Below the pieces are notes generated by a model. That model made no database searches. It saw nothing but the letters and a program-made list of their open reading frames with translations, and had not been told where the DNA came from. Both the position numbers and the translations under genes were made by a program. This document shows positions 18,394 to 27,044 of a DNA stretch of 64,000 bases, piece after piece (position 1 is the stretch's first letter; the number at the start of each line of letters is the position of its first letter). Origin of the DNA: Haloactinomyces albus (GTDB lineage: Bacteria > Actinomycetota > Actinomycetes > Mycobacteriales > Pseudonocardiaceae); assembly GCF_031458135.1 (NCBI RefSeq), contig NZ_JAVDXW010000002.1, forward strand, positions 124,001 through 188,000. The letters run 5' to 3'.

Positions 18394-19791
18394 TCAGATG
18401 CCCAGTGCCCGGCGCACCGCAGGAGCGTTTCGCCGGGAGACCGGCACCATCGTCCGCGCCTCGTCGTCCATCACCAGGGCCAGTTCGCCCTTGAAGCCGC
18501 GTTCGACTTCGCGGATACGGCCGAGGTTGACCACGTACTGCCGGTGCACCCGCAGGCCGGTCCCGCCCAGCTCGCACTCGAGCTTGTCCAGAGCCGGTGA
18601 AGCGGCCCGCAGCCGACCTTGGTCGGTGGTCAGCCACACGTCGTTGCCCTCGGACTCGGCGAAGGAGACCTCCTGGTGACGCAGCAGCACCATCCGGTTC
18701 TCCCGCATCGCTACGATCCGGGAATCCTGCACCTGGTCGCAGCCGGTGCTGCCGCCGTCGGCGCGCGGCAGCTGGTCCCCTTCGGAAACCCCGAACTCGA
18801 CGAGGTTGCCGACCAGGTGACCGGCCAGGAACACCGGGCGGAGGCTGATCGGCGTCGGCTCGTCAGCCAGGTGCGTGAAGATCTGCGTGGAACCGACCCA
18901 GTCCTGGTTGCGCGAAGCCTGCTTGGCCGCGTACTTGGCCGTCCGGACCAGTTCCGGCAGCCTTGGGTCCCAGCGCACTGCCGGATCGGGCGCGGGAGTC
19001 GACCCCGGCACGCCCAGCAGGACACTCGCCCAGTCGTCGGCGATCACCACCTGGCCCGCCGGATCCAGCGCCGCCAGCGACACCCCCGCGCGCGAGCGCG
19101 CGTGGTTGTAGGCGGCGATGAGCTCGGCGCAGCCGTCCTGGGCGCGCTTGCGCAGCGTGCGCTGGGTCATGCTGGCGGCGTTGGACAACCAGGCTCCCGC
19201 CGCGGTGGGGAGCTCGCTGCGCCAGCAGGAGATGTTCAGCGCCGCGACCGGGTCCCTGGTCACCACGTCGCGCACCGCCACACCCGCGCAGTTCCAGTCG
19301 TGGAGCGCCTGGCACCAGTGCTCCGCACCCCGGATCACCACCGGCGATTGCGACTCCAGCGCAGTGCCCATGCCGTTGGTCCCGGTGGAACCCTCAGCCC
19401 AGGAGAACCACGGCGCCAGATTGGCCTTGGCCGCGTAGTTGCGCGTGGCCTTGTTGCCCCACTCGGCCAGCACCCGCCCGGTGGCGTCGGTGACGGTCAC
19501 GACGCCACCGAGATCGGTCACCTCCCGGACCACCGAGGCCGCGCGGAAACCGAGCTCGGCGAAGACCACGTCATGCTCGAGCGTGTGGTCCACATCCGCA
19601 ATGGCCACCGGGGCCTCGGCCAGGTACGGGTCGACGCGGTACCGATCACGGCACCGCTGCCAAGACAGCGCCACCTCGGGCCGCACACCCCGGACGTCGT
19701 CCTCACCCCGCACGAAGCGCTCCCACGCCCCGTACACCGTCACCTTCCCCGGACTGCGAGGAACCGAATCGAGCCGGTGCCTATCTGCCAT
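18394..19791 (-). CDS. GAF-LytTR transcriptional regulator, linked to katG
   Basis: 465-residue activator, paralogue of the protein at 286-1719. Residues about 28-55 (GVRPEVALSWQRCRDRYRVD) and the GAF-like block with STGTNGMGTALE and EHWCQALHDWNCAGVAVRDV form the sensor. A PAS-like middle follows. The LytTR domain starts near residue 360 and contains LRVHRQYVVNLGRIREVERG and MVPVSRRNAPAVRRALGI. The ATG at 19791 follows AAAGGTGG. The family binds two 9-bp repeats spaced by 12 bp. Such a pair lies in its own leader (20104-20133), so autoregulation is likely. It is the best candidate to control the fba, hxlB and hxlA promoters, which carry the same repeats (inference). Its 5' part is copied twice elsewhere (2670-3168 and 22615-22797). 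Confidence 0.88.
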   Translation of the reverse strand: MADRHRLDSVPRSPGKVTVYGAWERFVRGEDDVRGVRPEVALSWQRCRDRYRVDPYLAEAPVAIADVDHTLEHDVVFAELGFRAASVVREVTDLGGVVTVTDATGRVLAEWGNKATRNYAAKANLAPWFSWAEGSTGTNGMGTALESQSPVVIRGAEHWCQALHDWNCAGVAVRDVVTRDPVAALNISCWRSELPTAAGAWLSNAASMTQRTLRKRAQDGCAELIAAYNHARSRAGVSLAALDPAGQVVIADDWASVLLGVPGSTPAPDPAVRWDPRLPELVRTAKYAAKQASRNQDWVGSTQIFTHLADEPTPISLRPVFLAGHLVGNLVEFGVSEGDQLPRADGGSTGCDQVQDSRIVAMRENRMVLLRHQEVSFAESEGNDVWLTTDQGRLRAASPALDKLECELGGTGLRVHRQYVVNLGRIREVERGFKGELALVMDDEARTMVPVSRRNAPAVRRALGI

Positions 19792-20320
19792 ACAAGACCA
19801 CCTTTGGTCTGTCACCAAGCCGGAACGCTCACGAGGCCGGTGCGTCCGCATACCACTTCGCGTTCCGAGCCAACCCGCGTCACTACTCCGATTGCACACG
19901 CGGACCACTGCCCTGCTGGAAACGCCAAGAAACCCGGGCCCGGCGAAATCAGCGCACAAAAACGCAAGTGATCGCCGACTCGTGACCAGGCACGCATCGG
20001 GCGATGAACCCGAACGCAAATCTGCGGTTTTTCCGAACTCCGGATTCCCGGACATGAAACGGAAAGTTACGTGGTTGAAGATTTGGCGGGCAAGGCTAGC
20101 GCGACGACCGCTGGCGAACAGCACACGAACGGCGGTCTCGCAACAACCAGCGGCGGTCATGATCATCCTCTCCCCACAACCTCCGACGAGCTTGCTCGCG
20201 GGCTCGCAAAGCCCCAACGCCCACTGGAACGGCCTAGGACTCCAGCGATAACTCGTGATGTCGTCGCTGGTAGTAGGCGTGGTGGGCTTGGGTTCGATGA
20301 TGTTGTCGCCAGTGCGAGCA
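19612..20320. repeat. Direct repeat A, copy 1 (709 bp)
   Basis: Nearly identical to 22615-23323 (offset 3003; I noticed one base change, at 20277/23280). It covers the regulator 5' end, its leader with the LytTR site and the left end of the IS701 element. The right border lies at a 14-bp homology (cgccagtgcgagca) shared with the exchanger gene. Confidence 0.85.
20065..20133 (-). promoter_or_regulatory. Regulator promoter with degenerate LytTR-type repeats
   Basis: Minus-strand reading: GCCGTTCGT (20125-20133), 12 bp, AGCGGTCGT (20104-20112), 10 bp, TTGCCC (20088-20093), then GTAACT (20065-20070) or, one base shifted, TAACTT as -10. The geometry equals that of the three RuMP promoters, and the leader to the ATG at 19791 is again long (about 270 nt). 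The remaining leader bases 19792-20064 hold nothing else I recognise. Confidence 0.5.
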
Positions 20321-21170
20321 GGCTTTTGGCGTTCTGGAACGAGTCCTCGATGTGCCAGCGCATTCCGGCGATGCGCACCAGCTCGGCCAGGGGCACCGGC
20401 TGCGGGGCGTAGCAGCGGTAATAGGCATGCTCACCGCTGGTGCGGTTGCGACGGATGAGTACTGACTGCCGGTGTTGGCCGGGCAGAGAGATCCAGGCAC
20501 AGTCGTAGTCACGGGGGCCTTTCGCGCCCGCCCCGGCACTGTGGGGATGCCACGCGGAGGTGGGCAACTCGGCGGCAATATCGGCCAGAGCGCGCTTCGT
20601 GCCATCACGACTCACGGTCAGGCGGTGATCGCAGGCCACCGCCAGGACATAGCCGATCCCGTGGCTTTCCGGCCAACTGCGGAAGTAGCTGCTTTGCCCG
20701 TAGACTTCGTCGGCGGCCACCCAGGCGAAGGGAATCCCGGCCCGCTGGCATCGCGAGACATCGGCGCACCAGGTCTGCTCAGGCAGATACAGCTCGCGAT
20801 CCACGACCGCGTGCCCGGACTCGCCGGCGTAGGTGGCGAACAACCCCACCTGGCAGTTTTCAATCCGCCCAGCGGTGCCAGAATATTGCCGCTGCACTCC
20901 CGCTGAACAGGCCCCCTTCGTGAGAAACCCAGTTTCATCGACCACCGACACCCCCGCGGGGTCGGCGAAGCGTTGCCCGATGAAGGCATACACCTCGTCA
21001 TGGACGGCATCGGCATCCCAGCAAGCGGTGTGCAGCAGCCGCTGCATCCGCTCGGGACGAGCATGCCCGGCATGCTCAGCCAGCTGCCAACAGGTCTTGC
21101 GCTCGATCGGCGCCAGCAGACCGGACACGAACGCTCGGGCCGCGCTCCGCATCTCTACCCGGCCAAACAC
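20234..21170 (-). pseudogene. IS701-family transposase, C-terminally frameshifted
   Basis: The DDE transposase begins at 21170 and carries the catalytic blocks SVVDETGFLTKG, AWVAADEVYGQ and GMRWHIEDSFQNAK, typical of the IS701/DDE_5 group. After NAKSLLALA the protein frame runs out of the element. The alternative frame HHRTQAHHAYYQRRHHELSL ends on the TAG of the flanking CTAG. The usual C-terminal segment of about 80 residues (family knowledge) is missing, so the transposase is probably inactive unless a frameshift near 20330 is programmed or a sequencing error. Confidence 0.7.
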
Positions 21171-21343
21171 CTGGCCACCCGATCCATCATCGACTCGAAT
21201 ACCGCACCACTTCGGCCAGGGGATACCGTGTGACCTGCGGCCACCACATGCTCATTTGTCGTCACACACTCATGATCACGTGGTGGCCGCCCGCATCTCA
21301 TGCCCCTCCCACCAGCCCACAATCACAAAGTGACGCTGGAGTA
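20238..21343 (-). mobile_element. IS701-family insertion sequence (about 1.1 kb)
   Basis: Imperfect terminal repeats ACTCCAGCG (20239-20247) and CGCTGGAGT (21334-21342) face each other, and a CTAG copy flanks each end (20234-20237 and 21344-21347). A 4-bp CTAG target duplication is the family hallmark of IS701. The right CTAG supplies the TAG stop codon of the CaCA exchanger gene, so the insertion left that gene intact. The left end (20238-20320) is also part of the duplicated block and recurs at 23241-23323. Confidence 0.8.
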
Positions 21344-22456
21344 CTAGTCGCTGTCGAGGGGCACCCCGCCGAAAGCCGCCAGGCTGACGACGAAGTAGAC
21401 GGCGTAGAGCGCGAGTAGCACTCCCCCGTGCCAGCGGCGCAGCCGCCCGGTGGCCAAGAAGATCGTCGACAGGACCGTCATGCCGAGCAGGACCGGCAGA
21501 TGCCAGGACAGCACGTTCTCGCCGACCGTGATGCTCCCGCCCACGAGCAGGACGATCCCGAGCTTACCGGTCAGCGAGAACACGACGCTGCCGATGACGT
21601 TCGCGACTCCGATCTCCGGCGCGCCCCTGCGGGCAGGCTCCACGGTGAGGAAGATGTCCTCGAGAGAGAGCGCCAGCGTCGCGATCGTGACGCCGAAGAC
21701 GGTGCCGTCGATGTCAAAGGTCTCGAGGATCCCCTCGGTGCCCTGCCCGGCGAGCGCAGCACCTCCGATCAGGCCGGCCAGTGCCAGCACCGCGAACAGC
21801 AGGCTGATCCACAGGGATCGCTGCCTCGCTCTCAGGAAGCCCTGGTCGAGCCGCAGGTCACCGGGCAGCTCGAAGCCATCGCCCGTCCCCGAGTCCGCCG
21901 CGGGTGGGCGAGCGGGGATCAGCTCACCGGTCGCGCTGGATTCCGAGGTGGTCACGACCCTGACCGCGCCGGCCTTCTCGACCTGCTCGTAGAACTCGGC
22001 GTTGCGGAACACCGGCCGTCGCGCGGCGTACTCGCGGTAGCCGATCCAGCCCACGAACGCCACGAACAGGGCCACCAGCACGACTCCCATGGCCTGCGTC
22101 AACCAGCCGGTCGAGGCGAAGAGCAACATCACCGCCGGCCCGGCCGCGAAGAGCACGAGGTAGTCATTGGGGACATCCACCGGGCACGGGGCGATGAGCG
22201 CCGCCAGTGCGAGCACGATTCCCATGATCGCGATCGTCGTGCCGATGACGGTGCCCAGTGCCGCGTGCTGCAGCTCCTCGACGTTGAGCACGATGCCGTA
22301 CGCGAGGTCGTCAAACTCGATCCCGGTAAACAGCACGGCGACCAGGAACAGCGAGACGACCCACCTGCTGGACACGCCGACCAGGTTGCCGATCAGCTTC
22401 TCCGCGCTATACACCAGCAGCGCGATCCCCAGCGCGAACTCCAGCGAGGCCATCAT
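21344..22456 (-). CDS. CaCA-family sodium/calcium exchanger-like protein
   Basis: 370-residue membrane protein with about 10-11 helices in two homologous halves. The alpha-repeats are FTGIEFDDLAYGIVLN with ALGTVIGTTIAIMG, and GTVFGVTIATLALSLEDIFL with GVANVIGSVVFSLTGKLG, which carry the acidic residues typical of cation exchangers. A hydrophilic loop of about 70 residues separates the halves. Ion specificity cannot be read from sequence. Its 5' end originally followed pfkA: the same junction recurs at 23564-23717, so the gene once belonged to the hxlB-glpX-pfkA operon. The tandem duplication now separates it from pfkA by 1.1 kb. The stop codon lies in the IS target CTAG. Confidence 0.8.
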   Translation of the reverse strand: MMASLEFALGIALLVYSAEKLIGNLVGVSSRWVVSLFLVAVLFTGIEFDDLAYGIVLNVEELQHAALGTVIGTTIAIMGIVLALAALIAPCPVDVPNDYLVLFAAGPAVMLLFASTGWLTQAMGVVLVALFVAFVGWIGYREYAARRPVFRNAEFYEQVEKAGAVRVVTTSESSATGELIPARPPAADSGTGDGFELPGDLRLDQGFLRARQRSLWISLLFAVLALAGLIGGAALAGQGTEGILETFDIDGTVFGVTIATLALSLEDIFLTVEPARRGAPEIGVANVIGSVVFSLTGKLGIVLLVGGSITVGENVLSWHLPVLLGMTVLSTIFLATGRLRRWHGGVLLALYAVYFVVSLAAFGGVPLDSD

Positions 22457-22609
22457 CGGAAGCTCCTAACCGGGCCGGCGCCGGGGAGCTCGACGTCGCG
22501 CGGCTCACCCACCCCGCCGTCCCGATCGTGGGACAACTGGCAGATGCCCCGGTAGTCGTGCGGAACCGTCTTCACATCCGACCTGCCGTGCGACCCGCGC
22601 GTCGGCGCC
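22202..22609. repeat. Direct repeat B, copy 1 (408 bp)
   Basis: Matches 23310-23717 at offset 1108. It contains the exchanger 5' end, the short spacer and the last part of the pfkA frame. Together with repeat A it outlines a 3.0-kb tandem duplication (unit 19612-22609) whose second copy lost 20321-22201. Confidence 0.85.
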
Positions 22610-22614
22610 GGATT

Positions 22615-22797
22615 GGCCTCGGCCAGGTACGGGTCGACGCGGTACCGATCACGGCACCGCTGCCAAGACAGCGCCACCTCGGGCCGCACACCCCGGACGT
22701 CGTCCTCACCCCGCACGAAGCGCTCCCACGCCCCGTACACCGTCACCTTCCCCGGACTGCGAGGAACCGAATCGAGCCGGTGCCTATCTGCCATACA
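22615..22797 (-). pseudogene. Truncated second copy of the GAF-LytTR regulator 5' end
   Basis: Starts with the same ATG, ribosome binding site and leader as the gene at 19791. It keeps only the first 60 codons (to YLAEA) and then runs into the tail of the pfkA frame. It is a by-product of the tandem duplication. Confidence 0.85.
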
Positions 22798-23323
22798 AGA
22801 CCACCTTTGGTCTGTCACCAAGCCGGAACGCTCACGAGGCCGGTGCGTCCGCATACCACTTCGCGTTCCGAGCCAACCCGCGTCACTACTCCGATTGCAC
22901 ACGCGGACCACTGCCCTGCTGGAAACGCCAAGAAACCCGGGCCCGGCGAAATCAGCGCACAAAAACGCAAGTGATCGCCGACTCGTGACCAGGCACGCAT
23001 CGGGCGATGAACCCGAACGCAAATCTGCGGTTTTTCCGAACTCCGGATTCCCGGACATGAAACGGAAAGTTACGTGGTTGAAGATTTGGCGGGCAAGGCT
23101 AGCGCGACGACCGCTGGCGAACAGCACACGAACGGCGGTCTCGCAACAACCAGCGGCGGTCATGATCATCCTCTCCCCACAACCTCCGACGAGCTTGCTC
23201 GCGGGCTCGCAAAGCCCCAACGCCCACTGGAACGGCCTAGGACTCCAGCGATAACTCGTGATGTCGTCGCTGGTAGTAAGCGTGGTGGGCTTGGGTTCGA
23301 TGATGTTGTCGCCAGTGCGAGCA
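22615..23323. repeat. Direct repeat A, copy 2
   Basis: Second copy of 19612-20320. It sits between repeat B copy 1 and copy 2. The join to B copy 1 has five extra bases (22610-22614, ggatt). The join to B copy 2 runs through the 14-bp homology at 23310-23323. A duplicated LytTR-type site lies at 23107-23136. Confidence 0.85.
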
Positions 23324-23564
23324 CGATTCCCATGATCGCGATCGTCGTGCCGATGACGGTGCCCAGTGCCGCGTGCTGCAGCTCCTCGACGTTGAGCACG
23401 ATGCCGTACGCGAGGTCGTCAAACTCGATCCCGGTAAACAGCACGGCGACCAGGAACAGCGAGACGACCCACCTGCTGGACACGCCGACCAGGTTGCCGA
23501 TCAGCTTCTCCGCGCTATACACCAGCAGCGCGATCCCCAGCGCGAACTCCAGCGAGGCCATCAT
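23310..23564 (-). pseudogene. Truncated second copy of the CaCA exchanger 5' end
   Basis: The first 80 or so codons (MMASLEFALGIALLVYSAEK onward, to IMGIVLALA) are identical to the gene at 21344-22456. The frame then enters IS701 sequence at the 14-bp homology. The product would be three truncated membrane helices. It overlaps the pfkA stop by four bases, the arrangement of the ancestral operon. Confidence 0.85.
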
Positions 23565-23717
23565 CGGAAGCTCCTAACCGGGCCGGCGCCGGGGAGCTCG
23601 ACGTCGCGCGGCTCACCCACCCCGCCGTCCCGATCGTGGGACAACTGGCAGATGCCCCGGTAGTCGTGCGGAACCGTCTTCACATCCGACCTGCCGTGCG
23701 ACCCGCGCGTCGGCGCC
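23310..23717. repeat. Direct repeat B, copy 2
   Basis: Copy of 22202-22609. This copy is continuous with the full pfkA gene, so it represents the original pfkA to exchanger junction, while copy 1 is the one attached to the intact exchanger gene. Confidence 0.85.
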
Positions 23718-25036
23718 AGGTAACCGGTCGCTTCGAGCACGGACATCCACAGATCTCCGTCGGGGTCGACCTCGTTGCGGTGGCTGATAATCAGCGGCAT
23801 CGGCACATGCACGAAACGGCGCCGCCAGCGCACGACCGCGGTCTCGGTGCGCCCGGCCATGGCCGCGTGCACTGCGGCGTGGGCCAGGCGCAGGCAGTAG
23901 ACGCTATCGTAGGCGTTGGCGGTCACGCTGCGCACGGCGTAGCTCGGGTCGATGTAGCGCACCGTGGGCGACAGGTCGGCCTCGGTCAAGTGTGCGGTGA
24001 TGGTCTCCCGCAGCAGTGCACCGATGTCGCCGAGCTTGGCGTTGCCGGAGGGGTCGGTGGCGTCGGCGAGCAGACCGCGCTCCTCCAGCAGGTCCTGACC
24101 CGCTCCCTCGGCCACCACGATGACCACAAAGCCCTTCTCGCGCACGTGCCGCTCGACGCGAGCCAGCAGGCCGTCCGGCCCTTCGAGCGCGAACGGAACC
24201 TCCGGGATGAGCACGACGTCTGCAGCGTTCCGGGCCAGCGAGGCGTAGCAGGCGATGAACCCGGAGTGCCTGCCCATCAGCTTCACGATGCCGATGCCGT
24301 CCGGACTGGCCGCGGCCTCGGTGGCCACCGAGGCGATGAAGTTGGCCGCCTGCGCGAACGCGCTCTGGAACCCGAAGGACTGGTCGGTGTAAGGCAGGTC
24401 GTTGTCGATCGTCTTGGGAACCCCGATGACGGCGATTTCCAGACCGCGCCGGCGGATCGCCGCGGCCAGGTTCGTCGCGGCGCGCATCCCCCCGTCGCCG
24501 CCGATGACGAACAGCGCGTTGACCCCGCGCAGGACCAGGCTGTCGACCATCTCGTCGGGGTCCTGGCCGCCGCGCGAGCTGCCTAGGATGGTTCCGCCGG
24601 AGTTGTGTATCTCGCGGACGCGATCGGGCGTCAAGTCCTCGGCGTCGTGGCAGTTCTCGGCGGTCAGCCCGCGAAGCCCGTTGCGAAAGCCCAGGATCCG
24701 CTTCACCCCGTAGTGCACGGTGAGTTCCTGGACGATGCCGCGGATGACGTCGTTGAGGCCCGGGCACAGCCCGCCACAGGTCACCACACCCGCCGTGACG
24801 CGGGCGGGGTCGAAGTAGATCTTCCGGCGCGGCCCCGCCGCCTCGAAGCTCGGCAGCTCGGCCGGCGGGAGGTCGTGCTCGGTGAGCATCGAAACGGTGT
24901 CCTCGAGCAATACCCGGTCGCCCTCCGCGACGTAGTGCGGCGAAGTCCGCTTGGCCGCGAGCATCTCGGAGAAGGGTGAGTCGTAGTGGCACTCACCGAG
25001 GTGGCGAACGCGCAGGTCGTCCAGGTGCATTGTCAC
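23561..25036 (-). CDS. pfkA: 6-phosphofructokinase (plant-like, long type)
   Basis: 491-residue kinase that phosphorylates fructose 6-phosphate to the 1,6-bisphosphate. CGGLCPGLNDVIRG (88-101), the GGDGG nucleotide loop (179-183), PKTIDND (207-213) and KLMGRHSGFIA place it in the long clade that includes plant ATP-PFKs. The Gly after GGD favours ATP over pyrophosphate as phosphoryl donor, but this should be tested because related actinomycete methylotrophs use PPi enzymes. The last 45 residues (from APTRGSHGRSDV) have no counterpart in the family and look like an unconstrained tail. Start: a GTG at 25036 preceded by GAGGAG, with an ATG two codons later. Third gene of the hxlB-glpX-pfkA operon. 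Confidence 0.92.
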   Translation of the reverse strand: MTMHLDDLRVRHLGECHYDSPFSEMLAAKRTSPHYVAEGDRVLLEDTVSMLTEHDLPPAELPSFEAAGPRRKIYFDPARVTAGVVTCGGLCPGLNDVIRGIVQELTVHYGVKRILGFRNGLRGLTAENCHDAEDLTPDRVREIHNSGGTILGSSRGGQDPDEMVDSLVLRGVNALFVIGGDGGMRAATNLAAAIRRRGLEIAVIGVPKTIDNDLPYTDQSFGFQSAFAQAANFIASVATEAAASPDGIGIVKLMGRHSGFIACYASLARNAADVVLIPEVPFALEGPDGLLARVERHVREKGFVVIVVAEGAGQDLLEERGLLADATDPSGNAKLGDIGALLRETITAHLTEADLSPTVRYIDPSYAVRSVTANAYDSVYCLRLAHAAVHAAMAGRTETAVVRWRRRFVHVPMPLIISHRNEVDPDGDLWMSVLEATGYLAPTRGSHGRSDVKTVPHDYRGICQLSHDRDGGVGEPRDVELPGAGPVRSFR

Positions 25037-25103
25037 CGAAACTCCTCAAGAACGATGGCCGTACGACAGGGCAAGCAGACGGGTGCTGGGGAGGGACCGC
25101 GCT

Positions 25104-26087
25104 TCAAGGCGTCATCCGCGGCATGGAGCCGAAGGTGGTGTGCGAGACGCGGCGCACCTCACCGCTGGAGATGAGCAGGGATTCCGTGAGAATCGCGCCG
25201 TCGGAGTCCCGGGGCTCGCTCAGCAGCGCTCCACCGGTGACACCGGTGGCCGCGAACAGGGCGCCGCCGCCGACCAGCTCGTCGCAGGTGTAGATGCGCT
25301 CGAGGTCCATGCCGGCGGCACGGATTGCCTCGGCCTCCTCGTTGCGCTGTGGAGCGAGTCGACCGAGCATGTCACCGCCCAGGGCGCGGACCGCCGCAGC
25401 GGTCATCACGCCCTCCGGCGTGCCCCCGATTCCGAGGAGCAGGTCGGCGGGGCCGGTCGGCAGCAGCACCTCGAGGCTGCCGCCGACGTCGCCCTCCGCG
25501 GGCGCGTGCACGGCCGCGCCCGCCTTCAGTACCCGCTTGATCAGGTCCTGGTGCCGCGGTTTGTCCATGATGACCACGCGCAGCTCGCCGACCTGCTTGC
25601 CGAGGGCCTTGGCAACCTTGCCCAGGGTGCGCTCCGGGGCGTCGGCGAGATCGACGAGGCCCTTGGCCTGCGGCGGCACCACGATCTTGTCCATGTAGAA
25701 CCCGGGCCCCGGCGACCACATGGTCCCGGATTCGGCGAAGCTGATGGTGGCCATCGAGCCCGGCAGGTTCTTCGCGCAGAACGAGGTGCCCTCGAGCGGG
25801 TCCACGGCGATGTCGAACTCGACGCCCTGGCCGTTGCCCACGGTCTCGCCGTTAAACAGCATCGGGGCCTCGTCCTTCTCGCCCTCCCCGATGACCACGG
25901 TGCCCCGGCCGGGGGCGTCGGCCAGCACCCGGCGCATGGCCTCGGTCGCCGCGGCGTCGGCGGCCTTCTTGTCATGCCGCCCGACCCAGCCGTGGCTGGC
26001 CACCGCCGCGCTGCTGGTGGCGGACAGGGCCACCGACTCCAGCGTGCGGATGTTGGTGCTCGGTGCGGTCTCGTTCTGGCGCTGCAT
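25104..26087 (-). CDS. glpX: Class II fructose-1,6-bisphosphatase
   Basis: 327-residue GlpX-type phosphatase that converts fructose 1,6-bisphosphate to fructose 6-phosphate; the class also accepts sedoheptulose 1,7-bisphosphate. Conserved elements include GEGEKDEAPML, the metal-binding IAVDPLEGT, GPGFYMDKIVV, GIGGTPEGVMTAAAVRALGG and the late SHTTFGSM. In the RuMP cycle it allows regeneration of ribulose 5-phosphate through the sedoheptulose-bisphosphatase variant. It lies between hxlB (151-bp gap) and pfkA (68-bp gap) on one strand. Having pfk and glpX in the same operon allows regeneration and cleavage branches to be balanced (inference). Confidence 0.95.
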   Translation of the reverse strand: MQRQNETAPSTNIRTLESVALSATSSAAVASHGWVGRHDKKAADAAATEAMRRVLADAPGRGTVVIGEGEKDEAPMLFNGETVGNGQGVEFDIAVDPLEGTSFCAKNLPGSMATISFAESGTMWSPGPGFYMDKIVVPPQAKGLVDLADAPERTLGKVAKALGKQVGELRVVIMDKPRHQDLIKRVLKAGAAVHAPAEGDVGGSLEVLLPTGPADLLLGIGGTPEGVMTAAAVRALGGDMLGRLAPQRNEEAEAIRAAGMDLERIYTCDELVGGGALFAATGVTGGALLSEPRDSDGAILTESLLISSGEVRRVSHTTFGSMPRMTP

Positions 26088-26237
26088 CTCGGGCTCCTTG
26101 TCTCGTCGTCTGCCTCAGGGCGGCGGAGGGCCTGCGAAATCAGCGAGCCCTGCGATCAGCTCCGGACCTTGGCCAGCACCTGTCCACGCGTGATGTGCGA
26201 ATCGAATGCGCTTCCCGCGAATTCCGCCGGCGACCGG

Positions 26238-26843
26238 TCACTCGAGATTCGCGTGCAGCCGCCACAGCTCGCGGGCCTGCGTGCCGCTGGAGCGCCACAG
26301 GGCGTGGAACAGCGCGTCGGTGAGCAGCAGGACCGACTGCTCGAACAGGCTGCCCGAGTACTGGGTGGAGGTCGTCCCGTCGAAGTCCTGCTTGTCGGCG
26401 GCCGGGATCACCAGAACCTCGGTCGCGATCTTGGCCAGCGCCGACTCGGGAGTGGTGGTCAGCGCCACCACGTTCGCGCCCTGAGCGCGCGCGGTCTCGG
26501 CCGCCTGCACCACGCGCTTCGTCGAACCGGAGCCCGAGGCGGCCACCAAGATGTCGCCGGAGCCGATCGCCGGTGCGGTCGTCTCGCCCACCACGTGGGT
26601 CTTGAGCCCGAGGTGCATGAAGCGCATCGCAGCCATCTGCAGGGCGAGTCCGCTGCGCCCGGTGCCGACGGTGAACACCGTGGGTGCCTTGAGCAGCAGC
26701 GCACCGGCCCGAGCCCACGCCGCGGGCTGGATGCCCTTGCGAATCTGGTCCATCTCGGTGCTGATGGCCATGGTCGCGTAATTGAAATGCGGTGGATTCA
26801 GCTTGTCGCCGAGATTCTCCTGAGCGGTGTCCGTCCCCGTCAT
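26238..26843 (-). CDS. hxlB: 6-phospho-3-hexuloisomerase
   Basis: 201-residue SIS-domain isomerase that turns D-arabino-3-hexulose 6-phosphate into fructose 6-phosphate, the second step of formaldehyde fixation. The SIS core is visible as TVFTVGTGRSGLALQMAAMR, DILVAASGSGSTKRVV and ANVVALTTTPES, with the closing LFEQSVLLLTDALFHAL. The frame is open upstream to 26984, but that extension overlaps the promoter, so the ATG at 26843 (MTGTDTAQENLGDK) was chosen. It is first in the operon with glpX and pfkA and about 125 nt downstream of a LytTR-type promoter. The hxlA gene lies 2.7 kb away on the other strand behind the same kind of promoter, an unusual split of this enzyme pair. Confidence 0.92.
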   Translation of the reverse strand: MTGTDTAQENLGDKLNPPHFNYATMAISTEMDQIRKGIQPAAWARAGALLLKAPTVFTVGTGRSGLALQMAAMRFMHLGLKTHVVGETTAPAIGSGDILVAASGSGSTKRVVQAAETARAQGANVVALTTTPESALAKIATEVLVIPAADKQDFDGTTSTQYSGSLFEQSVLLLTDALFHALWRSSGTQARELWRLHANLE

Positions 26844-26975
26844 CTGAGCACACTCCACTGGTCGATCGGATGTATTCGTCAGTTCAGCGCGCGACCGCCG
26901 AGTCGCGGCGCAGCGCTGTATTTCCCTGGACCCCTTCGGTTTACAGACCGCGGCCAGGACGAATGCCGTGATGAG

Positions 26976-27044
26976 AGACTGCACGGATCTGTACGTCTAG
27001 TCAACATAGCCATCACGAAGAGATACCAGGGTCGTACGAACGGT
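26976..27044 (-). promoter_or_regulatory. hxlB operon promoter with LytTR-type paired repeats
   Basis: Minus strand: ACCGTTCGT (27036-27044), 12 bp, TCTCTTCGT (27015-27023), 10 bp, -35 TTGACT (26999-27004), 17 bp, -10 CAGTCT (26976-26981). The stretch from -35 into the -10 is base-for-base the same as at fba and hxlA up to the third base of the -10. The distal repeat is a full match to the LytTR consensus. Confidence 0.82.

Noticed and set aside
16303-18600. 765-codon open frame opposite katG
   Set aside because: Antisense shadow of katG caused by high third-position GC; no protein features.
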